A stretch of DNA of 64,000 bases, taken from positions 27,850 through 91,849 of the forward strand of contig CAZHIQ010000009.1 of the NCBI GenBank assembly GCA_964532595.1, in the 5' to 3' direction. Positions 52,649 through 61,752 of this stretch are shown here, piece by piece (positions within the stretch are counted from its first letter, which is position 1; every line of letters begins with the position of its first letter). The DNA comes from Chryseosolibacter sp964532595. Its GTDB lineage: Bacteria > Bacteroidota > Bacteroidia > Cytophagales > Cyclobacteriaceae. The translations under genes and the position numbers were made by a program. The notes under the pieces are model-generated. The model was not told the DNA's origin, made no database searches, and worked only from the letters and a program-made list of their open reading frames with translations.

Positions 52649-53017
52649 GTGAAAGCTCTGGTTACTGTTCTGCTTTTGGTTCTTTCCAACGCCTTTATGA
52701 CGTTGGCGTGGTATGGCCATTTGCGTTTCAAGGAGATGAAGTGGGGACAAAACCTGTCGCTCCTGGCGATCATTCTCATCAGCTGGGGGATTGCTCTTTT
52801 CGAATACGCCCTGCAGGTGCCGGCCAATCGGCTCGGATTCCGTGAAAACGGCGGGCCGTTTTCACTCGTTCAGCTCAAAGTCATCCAGGAAGTGATCACC
52901 CTGACGGTTTTCGTTGTTTTCTCCCTGATTTTCTTCAAGAATGAAACGTTCCGGTTGAATCACCTGATCGGTTTCATTTTTCTTATCCTCGCCGTGTACT
53001 TCATGTTCAGGAAGTAA
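52649..53017 (+). CDS. DUF486 (DMT_6) membrane protein, 122 aa
   Basis: Four hydrophobic helices with the DUF486 pattern: MTLAWYGHLRFKE, SWGIALFEYALQVPANRLGF, FSLVQLKVIQEVITLTVFVVFS, NHLIGFIFLILAVYFMF. It resembles small drug/metabolite exporters, but its substrate is not known. GTG start. 31 bases after ettA, so it may be on the same transcript. Confidence 0.88.
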   Translation: MKALVTVLLLVLSNAFMTLAWYGHLRFKEMKWGQNLSLLAIILISWGIALFEYALQVPANRLGFRENGGPFSLVQLKVIQEVITLTVFVVFSLIFFKNETFRLNHLIGFIFLILAVYFMFRK

Positions 53018-53039
53018 TGCTGCGGGTATACCTCAACCG

Positions 53040-53546
53040 TTATAAAATCGCCTTGGGGTAGTCGACAAAGAGCACTTCGCCTGAGCGCCAATCCACCTCC
53101 TTCCACGTGCCCTGAAATCGCAGCGCCACTATCCCACACGTTGGCAGGTTGTCGAGGCGCAGGTTCGTGCTTATCCGATTAGCAAAATCGGTGAGACCGG
53201 GATTGTGACCAAAAAGAACTACCTGTTGTACAGTATCGGGCTGTTCCCTTACGATTTTTAGAATGACGTTCTCCGTAGCGTGGTAAAGGCGTTCGTCGGT
53301 CCGAATTTTATCCCTGGCAAACCCAATTTCATCGGCGATGATTTCGCAGGTAGACAACGCACGTGTGGCCGGACTGGTAATCAGCGTATCCGCGGCGATA
53401 TTGCGTTCCCGGAGTCTTGCCCCCATACGGGGCGCATCTTCCCTCCCCCGATCGTTTAGCGGCCTTTCTAGATCATCAAGAACAGGGTTGTTCCAACTCG
53501 ACTTAGCGTGACGAATAATGTACAGTGTCTTCAAACCAATTTGCAT
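53040..53546 (-). CDS. sixA: SixA-like phosphohistidine phosphatase, 168 aa
   Basis: Histidine-phosphatase fold with catalytic RHAKSSW near residue 12, LERPLNDRGREDAPRMG, SPATRALSTCEII, and FGHNPGLTDFA. SixA removes phosphate from histidine phosphotransfer domains; the partner is unknown here. ATG start. It converges on the DUF486 gene with 22 bases between stops. Confidence 0.9.
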   Translation of the reverse strand: MQIGLKTLYIIRHAKSSWNNPVLDDLERPLNDRGREDAPRMGARLRERNIAADTLITSPATRALSTCEIIADEIGFARDKIRTDERLYHATENVILKIVREQPDTVQQVVLFGHNPGLTDFANRISTNLRLDNLPTCGIVALRFQGTWKEVDWRSGEVLFVDYPKAIL

Positions 53547-53574
53547 AACGAATACCAGTTCTGGGAATTTGTCC

Positions 53575-53606
53575 GGGAAGGCTGGCGTTTAAATATACGC
53601 CTTCCC
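53575..53606. repeat. hairpin between sixA and the acyltransferase gene
   Basis: GGGAA (53575-53579) pairs with TTCCC (53602-53606) and GGCGT (53584-53588) with ACGCC (53597-53601), with four unpaired bases on one side. It lies in the shared upstream region of two divergent genes. Confidence 0.4.
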
Positions 53607-53645
53607 TTTGAACACTAAACAACCCATAATGTTATCTTCGCAAGC

Positions 53646-54650
53646 ATGTCGCGATTTAAAGCGTTCTTCCGATATGTGAGATATACGCTGGTCTATTGGC
53701 TATTGCGGGCTATGATCGCCTGGTCAGGCGCCGTTCCGCGAGATCGATGGCTGCGTTTCTGCGGACGGCTCGGTTCGCTGTCGTGGTATTTCGCGGGCAA
53801 AACACGGAGAAGAACACTCACTCATCTAGCACTCGCCTATCCGGAAAAGTCGCCAGACGAAGTGAAAGCACTGGCGCGCCGGAACTTCAGGATGATCGGG
53901 AAAAACGGCGGCGAAATCCTTCGAAGCTCCAGGGTAAAAGACCTCGCTTCACTTGAAAGCTTCCTGGTTACACACGGTCTTGAAAACTTCGAAAAGGCCC
54001 AGGCCAAGGGAAAAGGCGTGATCTTCCTCACTTGCCACCTCGGAGCCTTCGATCTTCAGGTTACCAACATGGCTATGCGCGGACTGAACCCCCATATTAT
54101 CGGAACGCCCCTAAAAGATCCCCGCCTCACCAATCTCCTCTGGAATTATCGGAACCTCCATGGCGCTATCGCTATTGCACGGGGGAAAGAAACCTTCAAA
54201 ATGCTGAAGGTACTGAAATCGGGCGGGTCGGTTGCGTTGCTGATTGATCAGGACACCAAGGTCAAGAAAGTCTTCGTCAACTTCTTCGGGCGCCCTGCCG
54301 CAACTCCGATCGGCGCCACGGTACTGGCCCTCAAAACCGGCGCGGCCGTTATCCCCACTTATATCTACCTTGGAAACGACGGACTTCAGCACATGCACAT
54401 TCTCCCCGAAATCGTCATGAGAAGAACTGACGATGAGACAGAAGACGTGCGCTTCAACACCCAGGTAATGACCAACTTTATCGAAGATGCAATTCGTCAA
54501 CATCCCGATCAATGGGTATGGATGCACAAGCGCTGGAGAACAAAGGAGGGAGAATTTTGGAGACCTGAACGACAACCCAATAGTCAAAGTTCAAAAGGCA
54601 GAATATCCCAGACTCTTCTGGTCAGAAAGCCCGACTCACGAAAGCGATAA
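53646..54650 (+). CDS. LpxL/HtrB-family lipid A type acyltransferase, 334 aa
   Basis: Acyltransferase motif HLGAFD (His131, Asp136), GVIFLTCHLGAFDLQ, RGKETFKMLKVLKSGGSVALLIDQDTKV, VFVNFFGRPAATPIG and the C-terminal QWVWMHKRWRT are all characteristic of LpxL/LpxM. It should add acyl chains to lipid A at the inner membrane. ATG at 53646. The 3' end overlaps a converging gene by 67 bases; the last 30 or so residues (RPERQPNSQSSKG to the end) are low in conservation. Confidence 0.9.
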   Translation: MSRFKAFFRYVRYTLVYWLLRAMIAWSGAVPRDRWLRFCGRLGSLSWYFAGKTRRRTLTHLALAYPEKSPDEVKALARRNFRMIGKNGGEILRSSRVKDLASLESFLVTHGLENFEKAQAKGKGVIFLTCHLGAFDLQVTNMAMRGLNPHIIGTPLKDPRLTNLLWNYRNLHGAIAIARGKETFKMLKVLKSGGSVALLIDQDTKVKKVFVNFFGRPAATPIGATVLALKTGAAVIPTYIYLGNDGLQHMHILPEIVMRRTDDETEDVRFNTQVMTNFIEDAIRQHPDQWVWMHKRWRTKEGEFWRPERQPNSQSSKGRISQTLLVRKPDSRKR

Positions 54651-55657
54651 CCTACAAGTACCTTGAAGACGCTGTTGTTGTTGGCAAATGTAGTGTCGTC
54701 AAATCGCATGCGGCTTCCCTGTGAAGCGAAAGTAATTCCTCCAAAAAAACGATAACCATTGTACCCTATCGAAAACCGGGTTGCGAGAAACGCATTGACG
54801 GCGATGTCATGGCGTTCGCTATCCTGTCCGGACAAGTTGTAACTCACCCAATGGTGGGCAGGCCCCACCATCAACGTGGCGTTGAGAAAAAAATGATTCT
54901 GGGTTACATTGAATGTGTACCCGGGGGCAAGGCTGAAAGTCGTATAGCGGAGGCGTGAGAAATCCACCTGTTCACCAAAACGCTCCAACCACCGTTCACC
55001 GATAATCGACGAGTCCCCTGCCGCTCTAAAGGTATACAGAGCACCCGACAGGAGGAAAGATCCTCGACTTTCGAGCTGGCGCTCGGAAAAATTGTACGCC
55101 GACCGGAACGAAACCTTCTGGTGGTTAAACAAATAATGACCGGTGAATCCAAAATTACGGGTGCCGATATCCGGTCGCTGCGGGAACGGGTTGTCGCCAT
55201 GAACAGTCTGACTCTTTTCTTCAAGATAAAACCCGCTGTAGCGTTGATAGAACGCATCAACTCCCCAACGCTTGGCCAAGACGTTCAGTTGCAGGTCGCG
55301 CGCCTCCGACTCTCCATAGCGAACAATACTTCTCTCGCGAAGCGGAATAGCGAAGGCGAGCTCGAGGTTTACTTCCAATACATATAACCCCAACCCCAGG
55401 CTGAAGGTATTGTTCGGTCTGAAAGTGAGCACCGAACTACGATCAGTTGTCGCAACCTCAAAATTGAGGGCGCGCTGCTTCAACAAGGGATAAACAAAGA
55501 AATAGTCGGGGAACCCCTTTATATAGTACCGGCGTACTGAGTCGCGGTCCTCAGTAACCGGCTTTACCTCTGCAGGCTCAAGAAGCTGCGTTTGCTCCTG
55601 AGCGCGTGTCATAACCGGCAGCAGGAAGAGCAACGGTATGACTACGCGAAATATCAA
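54584..55657 (-). CDS. DUF4421 outer-membrane barrel protein, 357 aa
   Basis: Signal peptide (IFRVVIPLLFLLPVMTRAQEQ) then a barrel-like body with the DUF4421 pattern: YYIKGFPDYFFVYPLLKQRALNFEVAT, LTFRPNNTFSLGLGLYVLEVNLELAFAIPL, FGFTGHYLFNHQKVSFRSAYNF. It starts with TTG overlapping the hslU stop (TTGA). Surface or outer-membrane location is inferred; function unknown. Its last 67 bases overlap the acyltransferase gene on the other strand. Confidence 0.85.
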   Translation of the reverse strand: MIFRVVIPLLFLLPVMTRAQEQTQLLEPAEVKPVTEDRDSVRRYYIKGFPDYFFVYPLLKQRALNFEVATTDRSSVLTFRPNNTFSLGLGLYVLEVNLELAFAIPLRERSIVRYGESEARDLQLNVLAKRWGVDAFYQRYSGFYLEEKSQTVHGDNPFPQRPDIGTRNFGFTGHYLFNHQKVSFRSAYNFSERQLESRGSFLLSGALYTFRAAGDSSIIGERWLERFGEQVDFSRLRYTTFSLAPGYTFNVTQNHFFLNATLMVGPAHHWVSYNLSGQDSERHDIAVNAFLATRFSIGYNGYRFFGGITFASQGSRMRFDDTTFANNNSVFKVLVGYRFRESGFLTRRVWDILPFEL

Positions 55658-57057
55658 AGGATGTACTCACTCAGATCTCTGTTCTTAACCAAATCACTCA
55701 GTTTCTCGCGCACAAGCGGTGCGTCAATAGTGATCGATGTCCCCGGCGTGATGTTGTCAGGAACTTCAAACAAAAGCTCATTTAGGAGCTTGCTCATTAC
55801 CGTATGCAATCTGCGTGCACCGATGTTCTCCACTTCAGCATTTACAAGAAAGGCTGTGTTCGCCAACTCCTCTATCGCCGCATCCGTGAATTCAATCTTT
55901 ACATCCTCCGCCTCAAATAGCGCCTGGTATTGCTTCGACAAAGCATTCTTGGGCTCTTTGAGGATGCGGATAAAATCTTCCTTAGTCAGGTTATTCAATT
56001 CAACGCGAATCGGAAAACGTCCCTGTAACTCAGGAATGAGATCCGACGGCTTTGCAATATGAAACGCACCGGCAGCGACGAACAACACGTGGTCGGTCTT
56101 GATAACACCGTATTTGGTGTTTACCGTGCTTCCTTCAACAATCGGCAACAAATCGCGTTGTACCCCTTCCCGACTGACATCGGGTCCACTTCCTCCTTTT
56201 TTTCCCGAGCCCGAAGCGATCTTATCAATTTCATCAATAAAGATGATACCAGCATCTTCGGCGCGTCTGATAGCCTCCTCCTTCACTTCGTCCATATCAA
56301 TAAGCTTGGCGGCCTCCTCCTCGAGAAGAATCTGCCGTGCTTCAGCCACAGTGACCTTTCTCTTCTTCGTCTTCTTGGGCATCATGCCGTTAAGCATCTC
56401 CTGAAGATTCATCATCGACACTTCGTCCATCATTCCCGCGCCAATCATTCCCACATTAGGACCGGACGAACCCTTTATGCTGATTTCGATCTTTCGCTCA
56501 TCAAGTTCGCCGCGTCGAATCTTCTCACGAAACAGGGCACGCGTCCGTTCGTTAAGCTCCTCTTCGGTTTGAGGCGCCCCTTCCGACGGCGAAGAAGAAA
56601 ACCCAGCCGCGGGACGCGCAGGTTGCGCCTTCAGGGGTGGAATCAACGCATCAAGGATAATGTCTTCGACAATCAAGGCGGCTTTCTCCTTAACTTCCTC
56701 CTTCTTCTTTGCTTTCACCATATTGACCGATTGCTCTACCAGGTCGCGTACCATACTCTCGACGTCACGACCGACATAGCCCACTTCGGTAAACTTCGAA
56801 GCCTCCACTTTTACAAAGGGAGCATCGGCGATCCGTGCAAGCCGACGGGCTATTTCCGTCTTACCTACACCGGTAGCCCCGATCATCAATATGTTATTAG
56901 GTACGATTTCCCCCTGGATTTCCGTCTTTACATTCATCCGTCGCCACCGGTTCCGTAAGGCGATGGCTACGTTTCTTTTGGCTTCATACTGGCCAATAAT
57001 GTATTTATCAAGTTCAGCTACAATCTCCTTGGGCGTCAAATATTTTGCATCCATCAT
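55654..57057 (-). CDS. hslU: ATP-dependent protease ATPase subunit HslU, 467 aa
   Basis: AAA+ unfoldase of the HslUV protease. Seen: IVAELDKYIIGQYEAKRNVAIALRNRWRR, Walker A GATGVGKT (60-67), FVKVEASKFTEVGYVGRDVESMVRDL, an inserted I domain with two acidic helices, and IIFIDEIDKIA. The C-terminus ends SEYIL, the usual tail docking into HslV. hslV is not in the window. ATG-ATG start at 57057; 87 bases separate it from the lon stop. Confidence 0.97.
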   Translation of the reverse strand: MMDAKYLTPKEIVAELDKYIIGQYEAKRNVAIALRNRWRRMNVKTEIQGEIVPNNILMIGATGVGKTEIARRLARIADAPFVKVEASKFTEVGYVGRDVESMVRDLVEQSVNMVKAKKKEEVKEKAALIVEDIILDALIPPLKAQPARPAAGFSSSPSEGAPQTEEELNERTRALFREKIRRGELDERKIEISIKGSSGPNVGMIGAGMMDEVSMMNLQEMLNGMMPKKTKKRKVTVAEARQILLEEEAAKLIDMDEVKEEAIRRAEDAGIIFIDEIDKIASGSGKKGGSGPDVSREGVQRDLLPIVEGSTVNTKYGVIKTDHVLFVAAGAFHIAKPSDLIPELQGRFPIRVELNNLTKEDFIRILKEPKNALSKQYQALFEAEDVKIEFTDAAIEELANTAFLVNAEVENIGARRLHTVMSKLLNELLFEVPDNITPGTSITIDAPLVREKLSDLVKNRDLSEYIL

Positions 57058-57144
57058 AATCTTTGCAATTTGGCTTGGACCTCGCTAAGGTCACTTGAAA
57101 ACACGGCCCTCCCCTCACAAGGTGGTCGCGCGTCTTTTTTTCTA

Positions 57145-59616
57145 CTAATTATTAATGTACGGCGGAAGCTTTTGTTCCGTAAGCGTAAAGGTCATAGGAT
57201 TGGGAACCTTTTCCTTCAGCAAAGCGACCTTCAAGACATCCTCGACAGTATCTACGTAATGGAACGTCAGGCCTTTCAGGTAATGGCGTTCGATTTCGTC
57301 GATGTCTCGTTTATTCTTGGTGCTGAGTACAATCTCCTTGATACCGCTGCGCTTCGCTGCCAGAATTTTCTCCTTGATGCCGCCAACGGGCAGGACCTTG
57401 CCTCGTAGCGTTATCTCGCCGGTCATAGCAAGCCTCGACTTCACTTTTCGCTGCGTGTATATGGACGCGAGGGAAGTAAACATGGTTATACCCGCCGACG
57501 GACCGTCTTTGGGAACAGCGCCGGCAGGAACGTGGATGTGCAAGTCATACTGCTGGAACACCCGGGCATCGATACCCAGGTCCTCGGCGTTCGACTTCAG
57601 ATAAGACAGGGCCGCCATTGCCGACTCCTTCATCACATCTCCCAGTTGCCCGGAAAGAGTAAGCGTACCCTTGCCCTTGCTCAGACTTGACTCCACAAAA
57701 AGAATTTCACCGCCCACCTGCGTCCACGCGAGTCCGGTCACCACTCCTGCAAGCTCATTACCCTGATACAGTTCCTCATCATGGATCTCCGCACCGAGAA
57801 TTCTGCGAACGGTCTCTTCAGTTACCACCGTGTCATACTCCTCCTCCATCGCAATCGACTTGGCAATATTACGTACAATCGTGCCGATCTTTCGTTCGAG
57901 GTTGCGGACCCCTGATTCGCGCGTGTAGCTGCTTATGATCTTGGCGACCGCGGCTTTTTCAAACTTAACATCACGAGTCTTAAGTCCGTGTTCTTTCAGT
58001 TGCTTGGGAATAAGGTGCTTCACTGCAATCTCCACCTTTTCCTCCTGCGTGTAGCCGGTGATCTCAATAATCTCCATACGATCACGCAAGGCAGGATGAA
58101 TGCTGTCAAGGGAATTCGCCGTCGCAATAAACAGAACCTTCGACAAGTCGTATTCTACTTCCAGGTAGTTATCTCCAAACGCATTGTTCTGCTCCGGATC
58201 CAGAACTTCCAGCAACGCAGATGAGGGATCCCCGCGAAAATCCGACTTCACTTTGTCGATTTCATCAAGAATAAATACCGGATTGGACGACTGTGCCTTC
58301 TTTATATTTTGCAGGACCTTGCCCGGCATCGCCCCGACATACGTCTTACGGTGTCCACGGATTTCCGCTTCGTCATGCACACCACCCAATGACATTCGGA
58401 TGTATTTCCGGTTCAACGCCTTGGCTATTGAACGACCTAATGATGTCTTTCCGACACCCGGGGGACCGTATAAACACAGGATAGGGCCCTTCATATCCTG
58501 CTTCAGTTTCAACACGGCAAGATATTCGAGGATTCTGTTCTTGACTTTTACCAATCCGAAGTGGTCCTTGTCAAGGATACGCTTTGCCTTCTTGAGGTCG
58601 AAATCATCGACCGTATATTCCTCCCAAGGTAAGTCGAGCATAAACTCGACGTAGTTCATTGCCACCGGATACTCGGCTGCCATCGGGTTAATTCGCGTCA
58701 GCTTGTCAAGTTCACGATTAAAGTGCTCAGCAACCTGCTTTGGCCACTTCTTTTCCTCGGCACGTTGACGGAGCTTCTCTACTTCCTTATCAGGACCATC
58801 GTATCCCAACTCATCTTGCAGCACCTTGATCTGCTGCCGAAGGAAATAATCGCGTTGCTGTTGGTCGATATCTGTGTGTACCTTGCGTTGAATCTCATTC
58901 TTGATTTCAAGCATCTGTACATCGCGAAGCATGTACTGCAACAACAGCGTACCTCGATCAATGAGGTTCGATGTCTCCAGGATCTTTTGTTTATCCGAAA
59001 CATCAACGTTCAGGTTACTGGCCAGGAAATGAATAAGGAAAGCCATGCTCGATATGTTATCAAGCGCGACTTGTGCTTCCTGAGGGATTTCGGGATTTAG
59101 CCGGAGTATCTTCGTGGCGGCATCTTTGAGCGACTGGACCAGTGCTTTGGCTTCCTTGTTGTTTAAACCGGGGCCTGCTTCGGTAAGAAGGTTTACATGC
59201 GCGGTGAGGTAAGGCTCCTCCTGAACGTACTCAGTTATATTAAACCGGTTCTTTCCTTGTATGATGATGGTTGTATTTCCGTCGGGCAACACCAGCATTT
59301 TAATGATGCGGGCAACCGTTCCCGTTTTGTAGAGTTCATCGACAGCAGGCTCCTCCGACTGCGGATTCTTCTGAGCAACAACTCCGATGATCCGACTTCC
59401 CTGATAAGCCTTCTTTACCAGCTTGATGGATTTCTGTCGACCGACCGTGATAGGGATGACCACACCGGGAAAAAGAACGGTATTCTTGATGGGTAGAATC
59501 GATAATTCATCCGGCAAGTCTTCCGGCTTAAGATCGCTCTCCTGCTCCGGGTTTATCATTTGGATAAGGTCGTCCGACTCTTCCTGTACCAGTTCGATCG
59601 CTAAGCTTTTATACAT
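57145..59616 (-). CDS. lon: ATP-dependent protease Lon, 823 aa
   Basis: N-terminal substrate-binding domain (about 35-240), Walker A GPPGVGKT (384-391), VGAMPGKVLQNIKKAQ, IDEIDKVKSDFRGDP, then the S16 protease domain with catalytic Ser707 in KDGPSAGITMFTS and the lysine partner in LPVGGIKEKILAAKRSGI. It degrades misfolded proteins and some regulators. ATG start. Length is typical. Confidence 0.98.
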   Translation of the reverse strand: MYKSLAIELVQEESDDLIQMINPEQESDLKPEDLPDELSILPIKNTVLFPGVVIPITVGRQKSIKLVKKAYQGSRIIGVVAQKNPQSEEPAVDELYKTGTVARIIKMLVLPDGNTTIIIQGKNRFNITEYVQEEPYLTAHVNLLTEAGPGLNNKEAKALVQSLKDAATKILRLNPEIPQEAQVALDNISSMAFLIHFLASNLNVDVSDKQKILETSNLIDRGTLLLQYMLRDVQMLEIKNEIQRKVHTDIDQQQRDYFLRQQIKVLQDELGYDGPDKEVEKLRQRAEEKKWPKQVAEHFNRELDKLTRINPMAAEYPVAMNYVEFMLDLPWEEYTVDDFDLKKAKRILDKDHFGLVKVKNRILEYLAVLKLKQDMKGPILCLYGPPGVGKTSLGRSIAKALNRKYIRMSLGGVHDEAEIRGHRKTYVGAMPGKVLQNIKKAQSSNPVFILDEIDKVKSDFRGDPSSALLEVLDPEQNNAFGDNYLEVEYDLSKVLFIATANSLDSIHPALRDRMEIIEITGYTQEEKVEIAVKHLIPKQLKEHGLKTRDVKFEKAAVAKIISSYTRESGVRNLERKIGTIVRNIAKSIAMEEEYDTVVTEETVRRILGAEIHDEELYQGNELAGVVTGLAWTQVGGEILFVESSLSKGKGTLTLSGQLGDVMKESAMAALSYLKSNAEDLGIDARVFQQYDLHIHVPAGAVPKDGPSAGITMFTSLASIYTQRKVKSRLAMTGEITLRGKVLPVGGIKEKILAAKRSGIKEIVLSTKNKRDIDEIERHYLKGLTFHYVDTVEDVLKVALLKEKVPNPMTFTLTEQKLPPYINN

Positions 59617-59769
59617 GTTTTGAATGTCAATTTGACAGAAGGGGGCACGAATTGTGGCAATTTTCTGATAGACCTATAATCCGACAATACTAGTGCCAGA
59701 GGAGTTGTAAAAGAAACAAAATTGTGACAACTTTAATGTGGTTCAAACCCCATTCAATAAATCCGGCCG

Positions 59770-61737
59770 GTGAAAAACTTGATTCTGGTCATAACAGCCG
59801 CGTTTTTGCTCACCGCCCTATCCGCTCCCGCTCAACAGAGGAAAGCGAAGTACAGAAGCGGCGGTGTCACGCAGCTCGATGATAGCCTGACAACATACAG
59901 TCAATCTGACATCTTTACCTTCGCAAACGTTAACAACCTGAAATTCTATGACAACGCTGCGCTCCGGGCTAAAATACGACGTCTGGAACAGGCTGGCGAC
60001 GAAAAAGGATTATACGAAGCACTGCGGCAGTACGTAGCTCAATTCGGAATTGAGAACTTTTCTACCAATACTTCCTCCATCTGGCAGCTTGCGCGTCTTT
60101 CTGAAAAGTACGGACAACCGGGAGAAGCCGTACTACTTTACAAACTCGTTCTTAAACACCACCGGCAACCGTCCGAAGTTCGTCAGGCACGCGTTGAGTA
60201 CGACAGTGTCACCTTCAATCAACGTGAAAACTATGTTCCACTTGAGAAGTACTACGAGCTTGTTTCGTTCCGGAAAGAAATTGACACATTGAGGCCGCCG
60301 CAAGGTGTACTCGTACGAATGCCCGACTGGGTAAACTCCGACAAGGCTGACTACGCGCCGACTATAGGAAACATTGACTCTTTGCTCCTTTTCACCTCGA
60401 AAAGAAACTCAACCGTTCAAACACTGGGACGCTCTTATAATGAAGACTTGTTCATCGCCGTCAGGGAATACGGACAGTGGCTCGAAGCTCAGCCTCTGAC
60501 AACGATAAACACTTCTTACAACGAAGGATCGGCCTGTCTCAGCAAAGACGGTAAACGCCTCTACTTTGCCCGCTGTAATTCGCCCGACTCCTACGGTAAT
60601 TGCGACATCTTTGAAGCAACTCTTTCTGCCGATAGCGTATGGTCGAATGTGCGGAACCTCGGTCCACAAGTCAACTCCATCGCATGGGACTCCCATCCTT
60701 CCCTTTCTCACTCGGGCGACACCCTGTTTTTTGCGTCTGACCGCCTTGGTGGATTCGGACTATCCGACATATGGTACAGTATCCGCGATAAGGACGGCAA
60801 CTGGCAGAAAGCCAAAAACGTTGGTCCTATCATCAACACGCGGGGGAATGAGGTCAGCCCTTTTTTTCACCATCGTCACAACGTTTTGTATTTCAGCTCC
60901 GACGGGCACCCTTTGAACTTCGGTGACTTCGACATTTACAAATCGTACCGGCAAGAAGTTAATTGGGGCGAGCCGCGAAACGTCGGACCGCTGGTGAATG
61001 GACCAGGCAGTGAATACTACTTTACCATCGACTCAGAATCCAACCAACTTTTCTACGCCCGATCAGACGAATACGACAAAGAGAATCTAGACCTTCACAC
61101 CTTCCCGGTGCCCATGGAAGCACAGCCTACTGCCGTCGCACAACTCAAGGGATCACTCGTCAACTCTCAAACGAAGAAGCCGTTCAGCGGGATCGTATCA
61201 GTGATCGACATGGACAAAGGCGTCGAGGTCGCGCCGCGCTACCTGCGCGAGGATGGGTCTTTCGATTTTCAGTTGATCAATAAACGCAACTACCTCCTCA
61301 TCATTCAGGGCGATGACTTCTTCAGGATTGAGGAGTTGTTTTTCATGGACGGCGATATGGAGATGCATCGCGAAACAGAGCCGATCGAAAGCAAGATTGC
61401 CTTTGCATCGCTTGAGTTCGAAAATGGAAAGGCTGACATCCTGCCGTCGATGCACGCGGATCTCCACAAGATAGCCAATTTCCTGATCGATCATCCCACC
61501 ATAAGTCTCGATATATCAGGCCATACCGACTCACATGGCAGTGAGGTCACAAACCGCACGCTTTCGCAAGCACGCGCCGATGCTATTCGCATTTACCTGA
61601 TCAACGAGTTTAAGATCGATCCTTCCCGCATTACAGCCAAAGGCTATGGTAGCGCACGTCCTCTCGTCGAAGAGCACACGGACGAAGATCGGAAACTCAA
61701 TCGTCGTGTGGAGTTTGATATCCGAAAAGGACAATAG
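59770..61737 (+). CDS. OmpA-family protein with PD40 repeats, 655 aa
   Basis: GTG start and signal peptide (MKNLILVITAAFLLTALSAPAQQ). Residues about 60-150 are helical, TPR-like (GQPGEAVLLYKLVLKHH). Three or more WD40-like PD40 blades follow (about 230-400: EGSACLSKDGKRLYFARCN, DSHPSLSHSGDTLFFASDR, NEVSPFFHHRHNVLYFSSDG), then a CarboxypepD_reg-like section (LKGSLVNSQTKKPFSGIVSVIDMDKG), and an OmpA domain (about 545-655: LDISGHTDSHGSEVTNRTLSQARADAIRIYL, TAKGYGSARPLVEE) that binds peptidoglycan. This layout is common in Bacteroidota, some members linked to gliding or type IX secretion; the exact role is not known. No gliding genes lie beside it. Confidence 0.92.
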   Translation: MKNLILVITAAFLLTALSAPAQQRKAKYRSGGVTQLDDSLTTYSQSDIFTFANVNNLKFYDNAALRAKIRRLEQAGDEKGLYEALRQYVAQFGIENFSTNTSSIWQLARLSEKYGQPGEAVLLYKLVLKHHRQPSEVRQARVEYDSVTFNQRENYVPLEKYYELVSFRKEIDTLRPPQGVLVRMPDWVNSDKADYAPTIGNIDSLLLFTSKRNSTVQTLGRSYNEDLFIAVREYGQWLEAQPLTTINTSYNEGSACLSKDGKRLYFARCNSPDSYGNCDIFEATLSADSVWSNVRNLGPQVNSIAWDSHPSLSHSGDTLFFASDRLGGFGLSDIWYSIRDKDGNWQKAKNVGPIINTRGNEVSPFFHHRHNVLYFSSDGHPLNFGDFDIYKSYRQEVNWGEPRNVGPLVNGPGSEYYFTIDSESNQLFYARSDEYDKENLDLHTFPVPMEAQPTAVAQLKGSLVNSQTKKPFSGIVSVIDMDKGVEVAPRYLREDGSFDFQLINKRNYLLIIQGDDFFRIEELFFMDGDMEMHRETEPIESKIAFASLEFENGKADILPSMHADLHKIANFLIDHPTISLDISGHTDSHGSEVTNRTLSQARADAIRIYLINEFKIDPSRITAKGYGSARPLVEEHTDEDRKLNRRVEFDIRKGQ

Positions 61738-61752
61738 AAACAGTCGCCTCCT

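Noticed and set aside
56059..56958. A 299-codon plus-strand frame opposite hslU
   Set aside because: Shadow of hslU; His/Arg/Leu-rich composition is what the antisense of this codon use gives.
59652..59680. TTGTGG-N17-TATAAT, like an E. coli promoter, upstream of the OmpA gene
   Set aside because: Bacteroidota primary sigma factor does not use this consensus; chance matches are common in AT-rich DNA.
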